From contig NZ_JAODLR010000003.1 of NCBI RefSeq assembly GCF_025960875.1, forward strand, positions 62,001 to 126,000: a stretch of 64,000 nucleotides of DNA. The letters are read 5' to 3'. Below the pieces are notes generated by a model. The model had not been told where the DNA came from and made no database searches. It saw nothing but the letters and a program-made list of their open reading frames with translations. Origin of the DNA: Crystallibacter permensis (GTDB taxonomy: Bacteria > Actinomycetota > Actinomycetes > Actinomycetales > Micrococcaceae). This document shows positions 53,749 through 61,553 of this stretch, piece by piece. The translations under genes and the position numbers were made by a program. Numbering within the stretch: the stretch's first letter is position 1; each line of letters starts with the position of its first letter.

Positions 53749-55029
53749 TTAGGAGCGGGATCCGTCCGCAGAGGGTTCCGATTGTTGGACGGCGAGGGTC
53801 TCCCGGCCGAAAAACAGCCAGAACAGGGCCGCGAGGATGGTCACGCAGCCGGTGACTGCGAAGGCCCAGCCATAGTCCAGTCTGTCCGCGAGGGCGCCGG
53901 CGAGGACGGGCCCGACAATGGCGCCGGCATCTGTAGACATTTGGAACACAGCGAGAACTTTTCCACCGCTGCGTTGATTGCCGATGATGTCCGCGACCGC
54001 TGCCTGCTGGGCAGGTCCAAGCAGGCCTGATCCGAAACCGGCGATCACGGACACGGCGACAAATACCGGGACCGAGTCGGTAAAACCGATGGCGGCGATC
54101 GCCAGCCCTGCAACGGCAAGTCCGGAAATCACCATCGGCCGGCGTCCTATGGTGTCCGAGAGCTTGCCCGAAAACGTCAGCGCCAGCGCGTTGCCCACGG
54201 CAAACACTGCCAGGGCCAGTCCGGCGGTTTCCGGCCCTGCGCCCAGGACGGCACCCGCAAAGAGCGGAATCAACGACATGCGTACACCAAACGTGGCCCA
54301 GCCATTGGCGAAGGCGGATGCGATGGCGGCCCTGTACCCGGGATCCTTCATCGCTTCGCTCAACGGCATCGGCTGGATAGGGGAGTCCGTGCCGTCAGCG
54401 GAGCTGCGTTCGGGCTTCTTCAGCATGACAGCGACGACGGCCGCAGCCACCAGAAGTGCGACGGCGTACACCACGAAGGGAACGCGCAGGCCGAGACCGG
54501 CCAACAGTCCGCCCACAACCGGTCCGAGGATGCCGCCCATCAGGAATGTTGCAGCGTAGAGCCCGGAAACTCGTCCACGGCTGTCGGGTGGCGCGAGCCG
54601 GAGGATCAGCGCGGTGGCGGAAACGGTGAACATCGTGGAGCCCAGGCCGCCGAGCCCGCGGAACAGCAGCAACTGCCAGTAGCCCTGCGCCAGGGCACAG
54701 GCGCCGGTGGAGGCGGCAACGATCAGCAGTCCGGTGAGATAGACCCGTCGTTCACCCCAACGGCCCACGAGTGCCCCGCCCGCCGGGGCGAAGATCAGCC
54801 GGGTGAAGGCGAAAACGCTGACAATGATGGACGCTGCCGCGACGCCGACGTCAAAACTCGCCGCAAACTGCGGCAGTACCGGAGCCACGAGGCCGTAACC
54901 CAGTGCGATTACGAAGGCGGCTGCCACCAGTACTTTGATGTCGCGGGGGATGGGTGTGGGGCGCGGGCGTGCCGACCGGGGGCGGGCGGGCTCGGCCGAG
55001 GAACGGGCCAAGCGGCGGAAGAGGGGCAT
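53749..55029 (-). CDS. MFS efflux transporter
   Basis: This is a 12-helix major facilitator of 426 residues from ATG 55029 (MPLFRRLARSS). An in-frame ATG at 55059 would overlap the proposed GlnR sites, so I prefer the shorter form. A basic cytoplasmic N-terminus is followed by the motif A copies GALVGRWGERRVYL (loop 2-3) and GKLSDTIGRRPM (loop 8-9), and by a motif C-like GILGPVVGGLLAG in helix 5, which marks drug/H+ antiporters. The substrate is unknown. It diverges from amtB. Confidence 0.88.
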   Translation of the reverse strand: MPLFRRLARSSAEPARPRSARPRPTPIPRDIKVLVAAAFVIALGYGLVAPVLPQFAASFDVGVAAASIIVSVFAFTRLIFAPAGGALVGRWGERRVYLTGLLIVAASTGACALAQGYWQLLLFRGLGGLGSTMFTVSATALILRLAPPDSRGRVSGLYAATFLMGGILGPVVGGLLAGLGLRVPFVVYAVALLVAAAVVAVMLKKPERSSADGTDSPIQPMPLSEAMKDPGYRAAIASAFANGWATFGVRMSLIPLFAGAVLGAGPETAGLALAVFAVGNALALTFSGKLSDTIGRRPMVISGLAVAGLAIAAIGFTDSVPVFVAVSVIAGFGSGLLGPAQQAAVADIIGNQRSGGKVLAVFQMSTDAGAIVGPVLAGALADRLDYGWAFAVTGCVTILAALFWLFFGRETLAVQQSEPSADGSRS

Positions 55030-55052
55030 GGCATCAAGCCTATCCGTGCTGC

Positions 55053-55090
55053 GAAACATGGCTGAAACATGGTCGTGACACCGGATTTAC
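55053..55090 (+). promoter_or_regulatory. candidate GlnR box 1 upstream of amtB (four half sites)
   Basis: GAAAC (55053), GAAAC (55064), GTGAC (55075) and TTTAC (55086) recur with exactly 11-bp spacing (n6 gaps). This is the arrangement of the actinobacterial GlnR consensus gTnAc-n6-GaAAc repeated twice. Confidence 0.65.
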
Positions 55091-55105
55091 GGTGGCCTCG
55101 TCCTT

Positions 55106-55121
55106 GTAACGCCCCTGAAAC
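55106..55121 (+). promoter_or_regulatory. candidate GlnR box 2 upstream of amtB (perfect a-b site)
   Basis: GTAAC-GCCCCT-GAAAC is a perfect match to GTnAC-n6-GAAAC, 86 bases ahead of the amtB start. The pair of boxes fits nitrogen control of amtB-glnK. Confidence 0.7.
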
Positions 55122-55206
55122 GAAGTGCCGGATCCGCGGAAACAATCGACCGGCAATCTGGAAACCAGATGCGGGATGGTCCCGCCTCGGACGAGAGGAC
55201 GCGAAA

Positions 55207-56505
55207 ATGGATCTGTCAGCAGGTCACGTCTGGGTGATGATTTCCGCGGCACTGGTGCTGCTCATGACGCCAGGCCTTGCATTCTTCTATGGCGGCATGA
55301 CCCGTGCAAAAGCCGCCCTGAACATGATGATGATGAGCTTCATTTCCATCGGCCTGGTCGCCGTCGTCTGGGTCCTGTGGGGTTACTCCATGAGCGGCGG
55401 CGAGGGGATCGGCCAGCTCTTCGGCAACCCGTTCGCGGCATTCGGCATGCAGACACTGCTGAACACAGAGGACCTGATCGGCGCCGGCTACGGAGCTACC
55501 TTCGCGATCATCACCGTGGCACTCATTTCCGGCGCCATCGCCGACCGCGCGAAATTCGGCGCCTGGGCGGTCTTTGTTCCGGTGTGGGTCACCCTGGTGT
55601 ACTGCCCGCTGGCTTTTATGGTGTGGGGCGGCGGCCTCCTGAGTGCAGAAGGTGCTGTCGGTGCCTGGGCCGGGGAGGCCATTGACTTCGCCGGCGGCAC
55701 TGTGGTCCACATAAATGCCGGCATTGCTGGCCTGATCCTGGCCCTGATCCTGGGCAAGCGCAAAGGGTTCGGCAAGGATCCGGCCCAGCGTCCGCACAAC
55801 ATCCCGTTCGTCATGCTCGGTGCTGCACTGCTATGGTTCGGCTGGTTCGGCTTCAACGGTGGCGCCGCCGGTACTGCGGAGGAAGCGGGGCTCATCTGGG
55901 TCAACACCATGGTGGCGCCCGGTGCCGCGATGCTCGCCTGGCTCGTTGTCGAGCGCATCCGTGATGGTCGGCCGACTTCCCTCGGCGCCGCTTCCGGCGT
56001 CGTCTCCGGCCTGGTTGCGATCACTCCGGCCTGCGCGAATGTCTCTCCCATTGGCGCCATCGGTCTAGGCGTCGTTGCCGGTGCACTGGCCGCCCTCGCT
56101 GTGGGGCTGAAGTACAAGTTCGGCTATGACGACTCCTTGGATGTCGTTGGCGTCCACCTCGTCGCCGGACTGGTCGGCACGCTGGCCCTTGGCTTCCTCG
56201 CCCTCCCAGCGGACGGGGTCGGCGGCGGACTGTTCTACGGCGGCGGACCCGGCCAGCTAGGGGCCCAGACGGTGGCAGCGGTTGTGTCCGTTGTGTTCAC
56301 CGCGATCATGACGATTGTCATCGGGCTGGCAGTGCACAAGACGATTGGCTTCCGCGTCACCGAGGACCAGGAGGTCATCGGCGTGGACCTGACGCAGCAC
56401 GCCGAAACCGCGTACGAGTTCGGCGGGCTGGGCACCGGAGGCACTTTTGTGCCGCATCCGGCCACGGACCGCAGCGCGCATATCAAGGAAGAGGTCAAGG
56501 CATGA
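55207..56505 (+). CDS. amtB: ammonium transporter
   Basis: This Amt-family channel takes up ammonium when nitrogen is scarce. ATG 55207 (MDLSAGHVWVMIS, 432 residues) is preceded by GAGAGGACG; longer forms run into the promoter. Eleven membrane helices are expected, with the pore twin-histidines H168 (GGTVVHINAG) and H317 (VVGVHLVAG), plus AFFYGGMTRAKAALN and WFGWFGFNGG. No signal peptide is evident. glnK overlaps by 4 bases, the usual PII pairing in which GlnK plugs AmtB. Candidate GlnR boxes lie upstream. Confidence 0.95.
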   Translation: MDLSAGHVWVMISAALVLLMTPGLAFFYGGMTRAKAALNMMMMSFISIGLVAVVWVLWGYSMSGGEGIGQLFGNPFAAFGMQTLLNTEDLIGAGYGATFAIITVALISGAIADRAKFGAWAVFVPVWVTLVYCPLAFMVWGGGLLSAEGAVGAWAGEAIDFAGGTVVHINAGIAGLILALILGKRKGFGKDPAQRPHNIPFVMLGAALLWFGWFGFNGGAAGTAEEAGLIWVNTMVAPGAAMLAWLVVERIRDGRPTSLGAASGVVSGLVAITPACANVSPIGAIGLGVVAGALAALAVGLKYKFGYDDSLDVVGVHLVAGLVGTLALGFLALPADGVGGGLFYGGGPGQLGAQTVAAVVSVVFTAIMTIVIGLAVHKTIGFRVTEDQEVIGVDLTQHAETAYEFGGLGTGGTFVPHPATDRSAHIKEEVKA

Positions 56506-56840
56506 AACTGGTAACCGCTATCATCCGTCCCGAGAAGCTCGACGAGGTCCGCGGGAGCCTGGAAAGTTACGGGGTGCAGGGACTCACGGTCAGCCAGGCC
56601 AGTGGCTACGGCCGCCAGCGGGGCCACACCGAGGTGTACCGCGGCGCTGAGTACACCGTTGATCTGCTGCAGAAGGTGCGAGTGGAGGTCCTGGTCGCCA
56701 AGGAATGGGCCAACGACATCGTCGATGTCCTGGTTGCCACGGCCAACACGGGACGGGCCGGCGACGGCAAAGTATGGCTTATCGACGTCGAGGAAGCCGT
56801 GCGGGTACGCACCGGCGAGCGTGGGGAAGCCGCTATCTAG
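56502..56840 (+). CDS. glnK: nitrogen regulatory protein PII (GlnK)
   Basis: This is a 112-residue PII trimer protein sensing ATP/ADP and 2-oxoglutarate and controlling AmtB. MKLVTAIIRPEKLDEVR, the T-loop with Tyr51 (GHTEVYRGAEYTVDL) and the closing AVRVRTGERGEAAI are standard. Tyr51 is the residue adenylylated or uridylylated by GlnD in actinobacteria. No glnD follows; a strong terminator and a convergent gene do. It overlaps amtB by 4 bases. Confidence 0.96.
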   Translation: MKLVTAIIRPEKLDEVRGSLESYGVQGLTVSQASGYGRQRGHTEVYRGAEYTVDLLQKVRVEVLVAKEWANDIVDVLVATANTGRAGDGKVWLIDVEEAVRVRTGERGEAAI

Positions 56841-56864
56841 CCGGACGGCGAGGGGAAACGCTCA

Positions 56865-56918
56865 CTGCACCTCCGGGAGCTGGAATCGAATCATCGGAGC
56901 CAGCTTTCGGAGGTGCAG
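56865..56918. terminator. terminator between glnK and the G6PDH gene
   Basis: CTGCACCTCCG (56865-56875) pairs with CGGAGGTGCAG (56908-56918), and inner AGCTGG (56878-56883) pairs with CCAGCT (56900-56905). The genes on each side converge on it. Confidence 0.85.
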
Positions 56919-56943
56919 CTTTGTGTGGTCCAGTGCCCTCCCA

Positions 56944-58419
56944 TCAGGCCTCCGTGTCCACGGTCCGCATCGGCGTATCGTCCCTCGATGTTTCCCAGCC
57001 AGCCGGTCCGTTCGATCCTGCAGCGTACTCCTCCAGCGGCACTTCGTTGGCCTCCCATGCTTTCAGGACCGGCTCGACAATCCGCCAGCAATCCTCCGCG
57101 ATGTCCCCGCGGACCGAGAGCATCGGGTCCCCGGTCAGGATGCCGTCCAGCACTTCCCCATACGGCAAGAGATCCGCGGAGTGCAGGTTGGTCTCCATCA
57201 CCTCGCGGTCGAGCGTGAAGATGTCGCCGGGCCCGTTCACATCGATCTCCAGCCGGAGGGTGTCGGGGCCGAAACCGATCCGCAGGCGCGTGGGCGCATC
57301 CACGCCCTTAAACCCGGTGGGCAGATGGTTAACGGGTTTAAAGGTGACAATGGCTTCCTTCTGCTTCTTGCCCAACGCTTTGCCCGAACGCAGGATAAAC
57401 GGAACCCCGGTCCAGCGGCTGTTGTTGATCGAGACCTCGATCTCCGCCAACGTCTCCGTGTTCCGCGCGGGATCGATCCCCTCTTCGGCCACGTAGTCGG
57501 GGATTTTCCGTCCGTCTACCTCGCCGGCCGTGTACCGGGCACGTCGCGTGCTCTTGGCGAAGTCCGGTTTGACCGAACTGGCGCGCAGAACACTGCCGAT
57601 GTGGTCGCGCAGGTCGCGTTCGTGCAGCGTTGCGGGGGCGTTCAGCGCGATGAGCGCCATGATCTGCAGCAGATGGCTCTGGATCATGTCCCGCAAGGCA
57701 CCGGCCTTGTCGTAGTACCGTGCCCGTCCTTCCAATGCCAGCGACTCGTCGTAGAAGATTTCGACCTTCTGCACATGCTCATTGCTGAACAGCGGCTCGA
57801 GCAACCGGTTGGCAAAGCGCAGGCCCAGGATGTTGAAGACGGTGGCTTTGCCCAGGAAGTGGTCCACCCGGTGGATGTGGTCCTCGGGGACCAACCGCAG
57901 CAGCGTCCCGTTCAGCGAGGCAGCCGAAACGCGGCTGGAGCCGAACGGCTTCTCCATCACCAGGCGCGTGCCTTCGGGCACGTCCTCGGGCTTGAGGACC
58001 TCGCAGGCCTGCTGGCTGACGGCCGGCGGTAATGCAAAATAGACCGCGGCCGGCCCCTTGACCGAGCTGAGCAGTTCCGCCAGAGCCCCCTCGGCGGTTA
58101 CGTCCACCATGTGGTACTCGGTGTTTTCCTGTACTTTGCGCAATTCCCGCAGGCCGGCGTCGTTAGCTCCCTGAGTGCAGGACCCGAAGGCTTCGTCGAC
58201 GCGTTCGCGCCACCGGTCCTGGTCCCAGTCATCGGATCCTGCCCCCACGAGGCTCAGGCCCTGGGTCCGCCCTTGGGCAATGAGCTTTCCGAGTCCGGGC
58301 AGCAGCAGCCGTCCGGTCAGGTCCCCGGAAGCGCCCAAAATGAGCAAGGTCCGGATTTCCACGTCTCCGCTGGTAGTTTCTGCGGATTCTGTCCCGGTTG
58401 AGGTCTGTTCGGCAGTCAC
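56944..58419 (-). CDS. glucose-6-phosphate dehydrogenase paralogue
   Basis: The 491-residue protein starts at GTG 58419 (MTAEQTSTGTE) with AGGAAAG upstream; the longer open frame to 58593 would cover the ffh promoter. It has the nucleotide motif GASGDLTGRLLLPGL (29-43), EKPFGSS and the active-site stretch RVDHFLGKATV, where classical G6PDH has RIDHYLGKE: His is kept, but Tyr and the Glu after Lys are changed. Other G6PDH features (QSHLLQIMALIAL, PFILRSGKALGKK) are present. No tkt, tal or opcA is nearby, so this is probably a second, stand-alone G6PDH with possibly altered specificity. Confidence 0.85.
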   Translation of the reverse strand: MTAEQTSTGTESAETTSGDVEIRTLLILGASGDLTGRLLLPGLGKLIAQGRTQGLSLVGAGSDDWDQDRWRERVDEAFGSCTQGANDAGLRELRKVQENTEYHMVDVTAEGALAELLSSVKGPAAVYFALPPAVSQQACEVLKPEDVPEGTRLVMEKPFGSSRVSAASLNGTLLRLVPEDHIHRVDHFLGKATVFNILGLRFANRLLEPLFSNEHVQKVEIFYDESLALEGRARYYDKAGALRDMIQSHLLQIMALIALNAPATLHERDLRDHIGSVLRASSVKPDFAKSTRRARYTAGEVDGRKIPDYVAEEGIDPARNTETLAEIEVSINNSRWTGVPFILRSGKALGKKQKEAIVTFKPVNHLPTGFKGVDAPTRLRIGFGPDTLRLEIDVNGPGDIFTLDREVMETNLHSADLLPYGEVLDGILTGDPMLSVRGDIAEDCWRIVEPVLKAWEANEVPLEEYAAGSNGPAGWETSRDDTPMRTVDTEA

Positions 58420-58509
58420 CTTTCCTACCTTGCCATCTATGGCGCCCGATGTCGCCGGTTCGCTGCCATCAAGTGGTCCGGTCGCCGTCGTCGTCCGGAA
58501 ATTGGGACA

Positions 58510-58538
58510 TTGCCCGCCCGCAGTTGCTACCCTAGATA
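58510..58538 (+). promoter_or_regulatory. candidate promoter of ffh
   Basis: TTGCCC (58510-58515) and TAGATA (58533-58538) are 17 bases apart and about 60 bases ahead of the ffh start. Confidence 0.55.
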
Positions 58539-58598
58539 GTTGAACTCCGGCGCGGCCGGGGACTGTGAGCCTAGATCGACGAAAGAAGTACACGGCGC

Positions 58599-60185
58599 GT
58601 GTTCAATTCACTCTCTGACCGGTTGGCCTCGACCTTCAAGAATCTGCGCGGCAAGGGACGTCTCTCGGAGGCGGATGTCGACGCCACTGTCCGCGAGATC
58701 CGGCGTGCCCTGCTGGACGCGGACGTCGCCGTACCGGTGGTGCGTGAATTCGCCGCGCATGTCAAGGAACGTGCACTCGGCGAGGAAGTCTCCGGTGCGC
58801 TGAACCCGGGCCAGCAGATCGTCAAGATCGTCAACGACGAACTTGTCAACATCCTCGGCGGCGAGACCCGGCGCATCCGCCTGGCCAAGAACCCGCCCAC
58901 CGTGATCATGCTGGCCGGCCTGCAGGGTGCAGGTAAGACCACGCTCGCCGGAAAGCTCTCCAAGTGGCTTAAGGGACAGGGCCACAGCCCGCTGCTGGTC
59001 GCCGCGGATCTCCAGCGGCCCAACGCCGTCACCCAGCTGCAGGTCAACGGCCAGCGCGCCGGGGTGCCGGTATTTGCACCGCACCCGGGCGTGCAGTCGG
59101 AATTTGAATCAGCCACGGGCGATCCGGTCGCCGTCGCCCGCCAGGGTGTGGAGGAAGCCCGCCAGAAGCTGCACGACGTTGTCATTGTGGACACCGCCGG
59201 CCGCCTGGGTGTGGACACGGAAATGATGCAGCAGGCCGCGGACATCCGCGCAGCCATCAACCCGGACGAGGTCCTCTTCGTCATCGACGCCATGATCGGC
59301 CAGGACGCGGTCAACACTGCCCAGGCGTTCAACGAAGGTGTGAACTTCACCGGCGTCGTGCTTTCAAAGCTCGACGGCGATGCCCGCGGCGGCGCCGCGC
59401 TCTCCGTCGCGTCCGTGACGGGCAAGCCGGTCATGTTTGCTTCCACCGGTGAGAGCCTGGACGATTTCGAGATCTTCCACCCGGACCGGATGGCCAACCG
59501 CATCCTGGACATGGGCGACATCCTCTCCCTGATCGAGCAGGCGGAGAAGTCCTGGGACAAGGGCGAAGCCGAGCGCATGGCGCAGAAGTTCGCCGACCAG
59601 GAAGACTTCACGCTCGATGACTTCCTCGCGCAGATGCAGCAGATCCGCAAGATGGGATCGATGAAGAAGATGCTGATGATGATGCCCGGCGCCGCCGGCA
59701 TGCGTCAGCAGCTGGAGAACTTCGACGAGCGCGAAATCGACCGCGTCGAGGCGATTGTCCGCTCCATGACCCCGCACGAGCGGGTCGCGCCGAAGATCAT
59801 CAACGGCTCCCGCCGTGCCCGCATCGCCAAGGGATCGGGCGTCCACGTCTCCGAGGTCAACGGCCTGCTGGAGCGGTTTGGCCAGGCCCAGAAGATGATG
59901 AAGAAGATGGCCCAGGGCGGCGGCATCCCGGGCATGCCCGGCATGGCTGGCCCGGGCGGCTTCAGCGGCGGCGCCCGCAAGGGCAAGCAGGTCTCGAAGG
60001 GCAAGAAGAAGGCGCGTTCGGGAAATCCGGCCAAGGCCGCGCAGGAACTGCGCGAAGCCGAGGAACGCCGCGCCAACGCCAAAAAGGCGTTGCCCACCGG
60101 CGCAGCTTTCGGCCAGCAGCAGGAAGACTTCGATCCGTCCGCACTGAACCTGCCCAAGGGGTTCGAAAAGTTCCTGGGCAAGTAG
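58599..60185 (+). CDS. ffh: signal recognition particle protein Ffh
   Basis: Ffh binds 4.5S RNA and signal sequences and targets ribosomes to FtsY. The 528 residues from GTG 58599 have an N domain (FNSLSDRLASTFKNLRGKG), G1 GLQGAGKTTLAGKLS, DLQRPNAVTQL, G3 DTAGRLGVD, G4 SKLDGDARGGAALS, and a Met-rich M domain (KMGSMKKMLMMMPG, with SGVHVSEVNGLLERF for RNA binding). A Gly/Met-rich stretch and a basic Lys/Ala-rich tail of about 80 residues extend the C-terminus. I do not see the SRP RNA gene in the window. Confidence 0.97.
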   Translation: MFNSLSDRLASTFKNLRGKGRLSEADVDATVREIRRALLDADVAVPVVREFAAHVKERALGEEVSGALNPGQQIVKIVNDELVNILGGETRRIRLAKNPPTVIMLAGLQGAGKTTLAGKLSKWLKGQGHSPLLVAADLQRPNAVTQLQVNGQRAGVPVFAPHPGVQSEFESATGDPVAVARQGVEEARQKLHDVVIVDTAGRLGVDTEMMQQAADIRAAINPDEVLFVIDAMIGQDAVNTAQAFNEGVNFTGVVLSKLDGDARGGAALSVASVTGKPVMFASTGESLDDFEIFHPDRMANRILDMGDILSLIEQAEKSWDKGEAERMAQKFADQEDFTLDDFLAQMQQIRKMGSMKKMLMMMPGAAGMRQQLENFDEREIDRVEAIVRSMTPHERVAPKIINGSRRARIAKGSGVHVSEVNGLLERFGQAQKMMKKMAQGGGIPGMPGMAGPGGFSGGARKGKQVSKGKKKARSGNPAKAAQELREAEERRANAKKALPTGAAFGQQQEDFDPSALNLPKGFEKFLGK

Positions 60186-60192
60186 GCTCGCT

Positions 60193-60221
60193 GTGGTCTG
60201 CGCCGGCACCGGCCGGACCAC
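60193..60221 (+). terminator. hairpin after ffh
   Basis: GTGGTC (60193-60198) pairs with GACCAC (60216-60221) around an inner GCCGG/CCGGC pairing. It sits just after the ffh stop. Confidence 0.5.
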
Positions 60222-60276
60222 GGCAGCATACCGTTCCGCATCCTGGTAAGAGTTGGGGCTTCTACGAAGGGCTTTT

Positions 60277-60810
60277 GTGAGCAGGCACGATCTGAGTGGA
60301 TTCTATGGTTCCCAATGGAAGCGCCCTGCCAACGTGGCGGTGGTGGTACGCACCGTCAGCGGCTCCATTCTGCTCAGCCCCGATGCCGAAGGCCAGGCAT
60401 CGTTGCCGGCGGGAATGGTGAAATCGGGGGAGGACCCGCGCTCAACGGCCGGACGCGTCCTGCAGGCAACCTCGCTGTCGCTGCCGCTGGGGCGCATTCT
60501 GGCTATTGATTACCAGCAGACGCCGGCCTCCCCGGCGGAAGCCATCACGTTTATTTACGACGGCGGAACCTACGACGGCGGTTCGCTCGCCGCAGTGGCG
60601 GGCGGGCAAGCCGAGTTCCTCGCGGCGGACTTGGCGCTGGCCGGACTGGGCTGTCCCCAAGCGGCCCAGCTGAAAGCCGCCCTCGACGCCCATGAATTGC
60701 TCTCGGTGCTTGAGCTGCGTGATGGCCAGCGGATCGATACGGTCCAGCGGGACGTGCCGCCACGCGAGCTGCTGCCGGACTTCGACAATACAGTCAGCTC
60801 CGGATCCTAG
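60277..60810 (+). CDS. degenerate Nudix-like protein, function unknown
   Basis: The product has 177 residues from GTG 60277 (GAAGGG five bases upstream; TTG 60253 is an alternative). The middle resembles a Nudix box, with PAGMVKSGEDPRSTAGRVLQATSL in two parts. The Gly and first Glu positions fit Gx5E, but the catalytic REUxEExGU core is replaced by RVLQATS, so hydrolase activity is unlikely. The flanks (VAVVVRTVSGSILLS, ITFIYDGGTY) look like the surrounding Nudix strands. It is followed after 9 bases by an alpha/beta hydrolase gene. It may act as a ligand-binding protein. Confidence 0.6.
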   Translation: MSRHDLSGFYGSQWKRPANVAVVVRTVSGSILLSPDAEGQASLPAGMVKSGEDPRSTAGRVLQATSLSLPLGRILAIDYQQTPASPAEAITFIYDGGTYDGGSLAAVAGGQAEFLAADLALAGLGCPQAAQLKAALDAHELLSVLELRDGQRIDTVQRDVPPRELLPDFDNTVSSGS

Positions 60811-60819
60811 ACTGCCCTC

Positions 60820-61530
60820 ATGCAGCGCAGCCGCCCCAAGCCCCGTGTGGTCTTTGTACACGGAACCGGTCGCTTCGGCATCGCCGCCTGGCCGTACCAG
60901 CACCGTCTCGCCAGCGCCTACGACTGCCTGTTTGTCCGGCGGCACGGTTTCGCGCCGGATACCGCTCCACTGCGGACGGATTTCGCGGCAGATATGCAAA
61001 TAGTCGTGGAAAACCTTGGCGACGGCGGCCATCTCGTCGCGCATTCCCAAGGGGCCGTTGCGGCCATGATGGCGGCGGTGGAACGGCCGGAACTGGTGGC
61101 CTCCCTGACCCTGTTCGAACCTGCGTGTTTGTCGCTGACCGCGGACCTGCCGGCAACAAAGGCACATCGGACGCGGCTTGAGCCTCTGTTCGCCGCGAGG
61201 GATGAGTTGGATGACGAGCAATATCATCGTGAGTTCTCGCGCCTCGTCCTTGGCACGGCGGCGAAGCCTCTGGCCTCGGCTGCGGACCGCCTGCAGGCCA
61301 GCCGGCTCCGGCTGCAGGATCCGCCTTGGACCGCCCCGCTGCACATTGTTCCCGGCGTCCGCACCCTCGTCGTGACCGGCGGCTGGGAGCCGCTGTATGA
61401 AGAAGTCGCGGAATATCTGGCTACCACCGGCGCGGTGCATCGCCATGCTGCCAACAACCACCGCCCGCAGGACACGCCGGAAGGCCATGGATTGTTGGTC
61501 GACTTCCTGGCCACTGGACAGCACAGCTAG
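60820..61530 (+). CDS. alpha/beta hydrolase
   Basis: The 236-residue protein has the alpha/beta hydrolase oxyanion motif VVFVHGTGRFG, the nucleophile elbow in LVAHSQGAVAAMMA (AHSQG) and a likely catalytic His in NNHRPQD. There is no signal peptide, so it is cytoplasmic, and the substrate is unknown. It is 9 bases downstream of the Nudix-like gene and 23 bases upstream of the next gene, all on the plus strand, so a small operon is plausible. Confidence 0.8.
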   Translation: MQRSRPKPRVVFVHGTGRFGIAAWPYQHRLASAYDCLFVRRHGFAPDTAPLRTDFAADMQIVVENLGDGGHLVAHSQGAVAAMMAAVERPELVASLTLFEPACLSLTADLPATKAHRTRLEPLFAARDELDDEQYHREFSRLVLGTAAKPLASAADRLQASRLRLQDPPWTAPLHIVPGVRTLVVTGGWEPLYEEVAEYLATTGAVHRHAANNHRPQDTPEGHGLLVDFLATGQHS

Positions 61531-61553
61531 CGGGACTTGCTAGCGTTGATGCC

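Noticed and set aside
53550-53855. An open frame over the minisatellite encoding DAGRRTP-like repeats
   Set aside because: The 7-bp unit has no stop codon in any frame; there is no ribosome binding site and the end runs into the MFS gene on the other strand.
50700-58600. A CRISPR array or the SRP RNA gene near ftsY or ffh
   Set aside because: The only tandem repeat is the 7-bp minisatellite, with no spacers, and no 4.5S-like GGAA-loop hairpin was found in the gaps.
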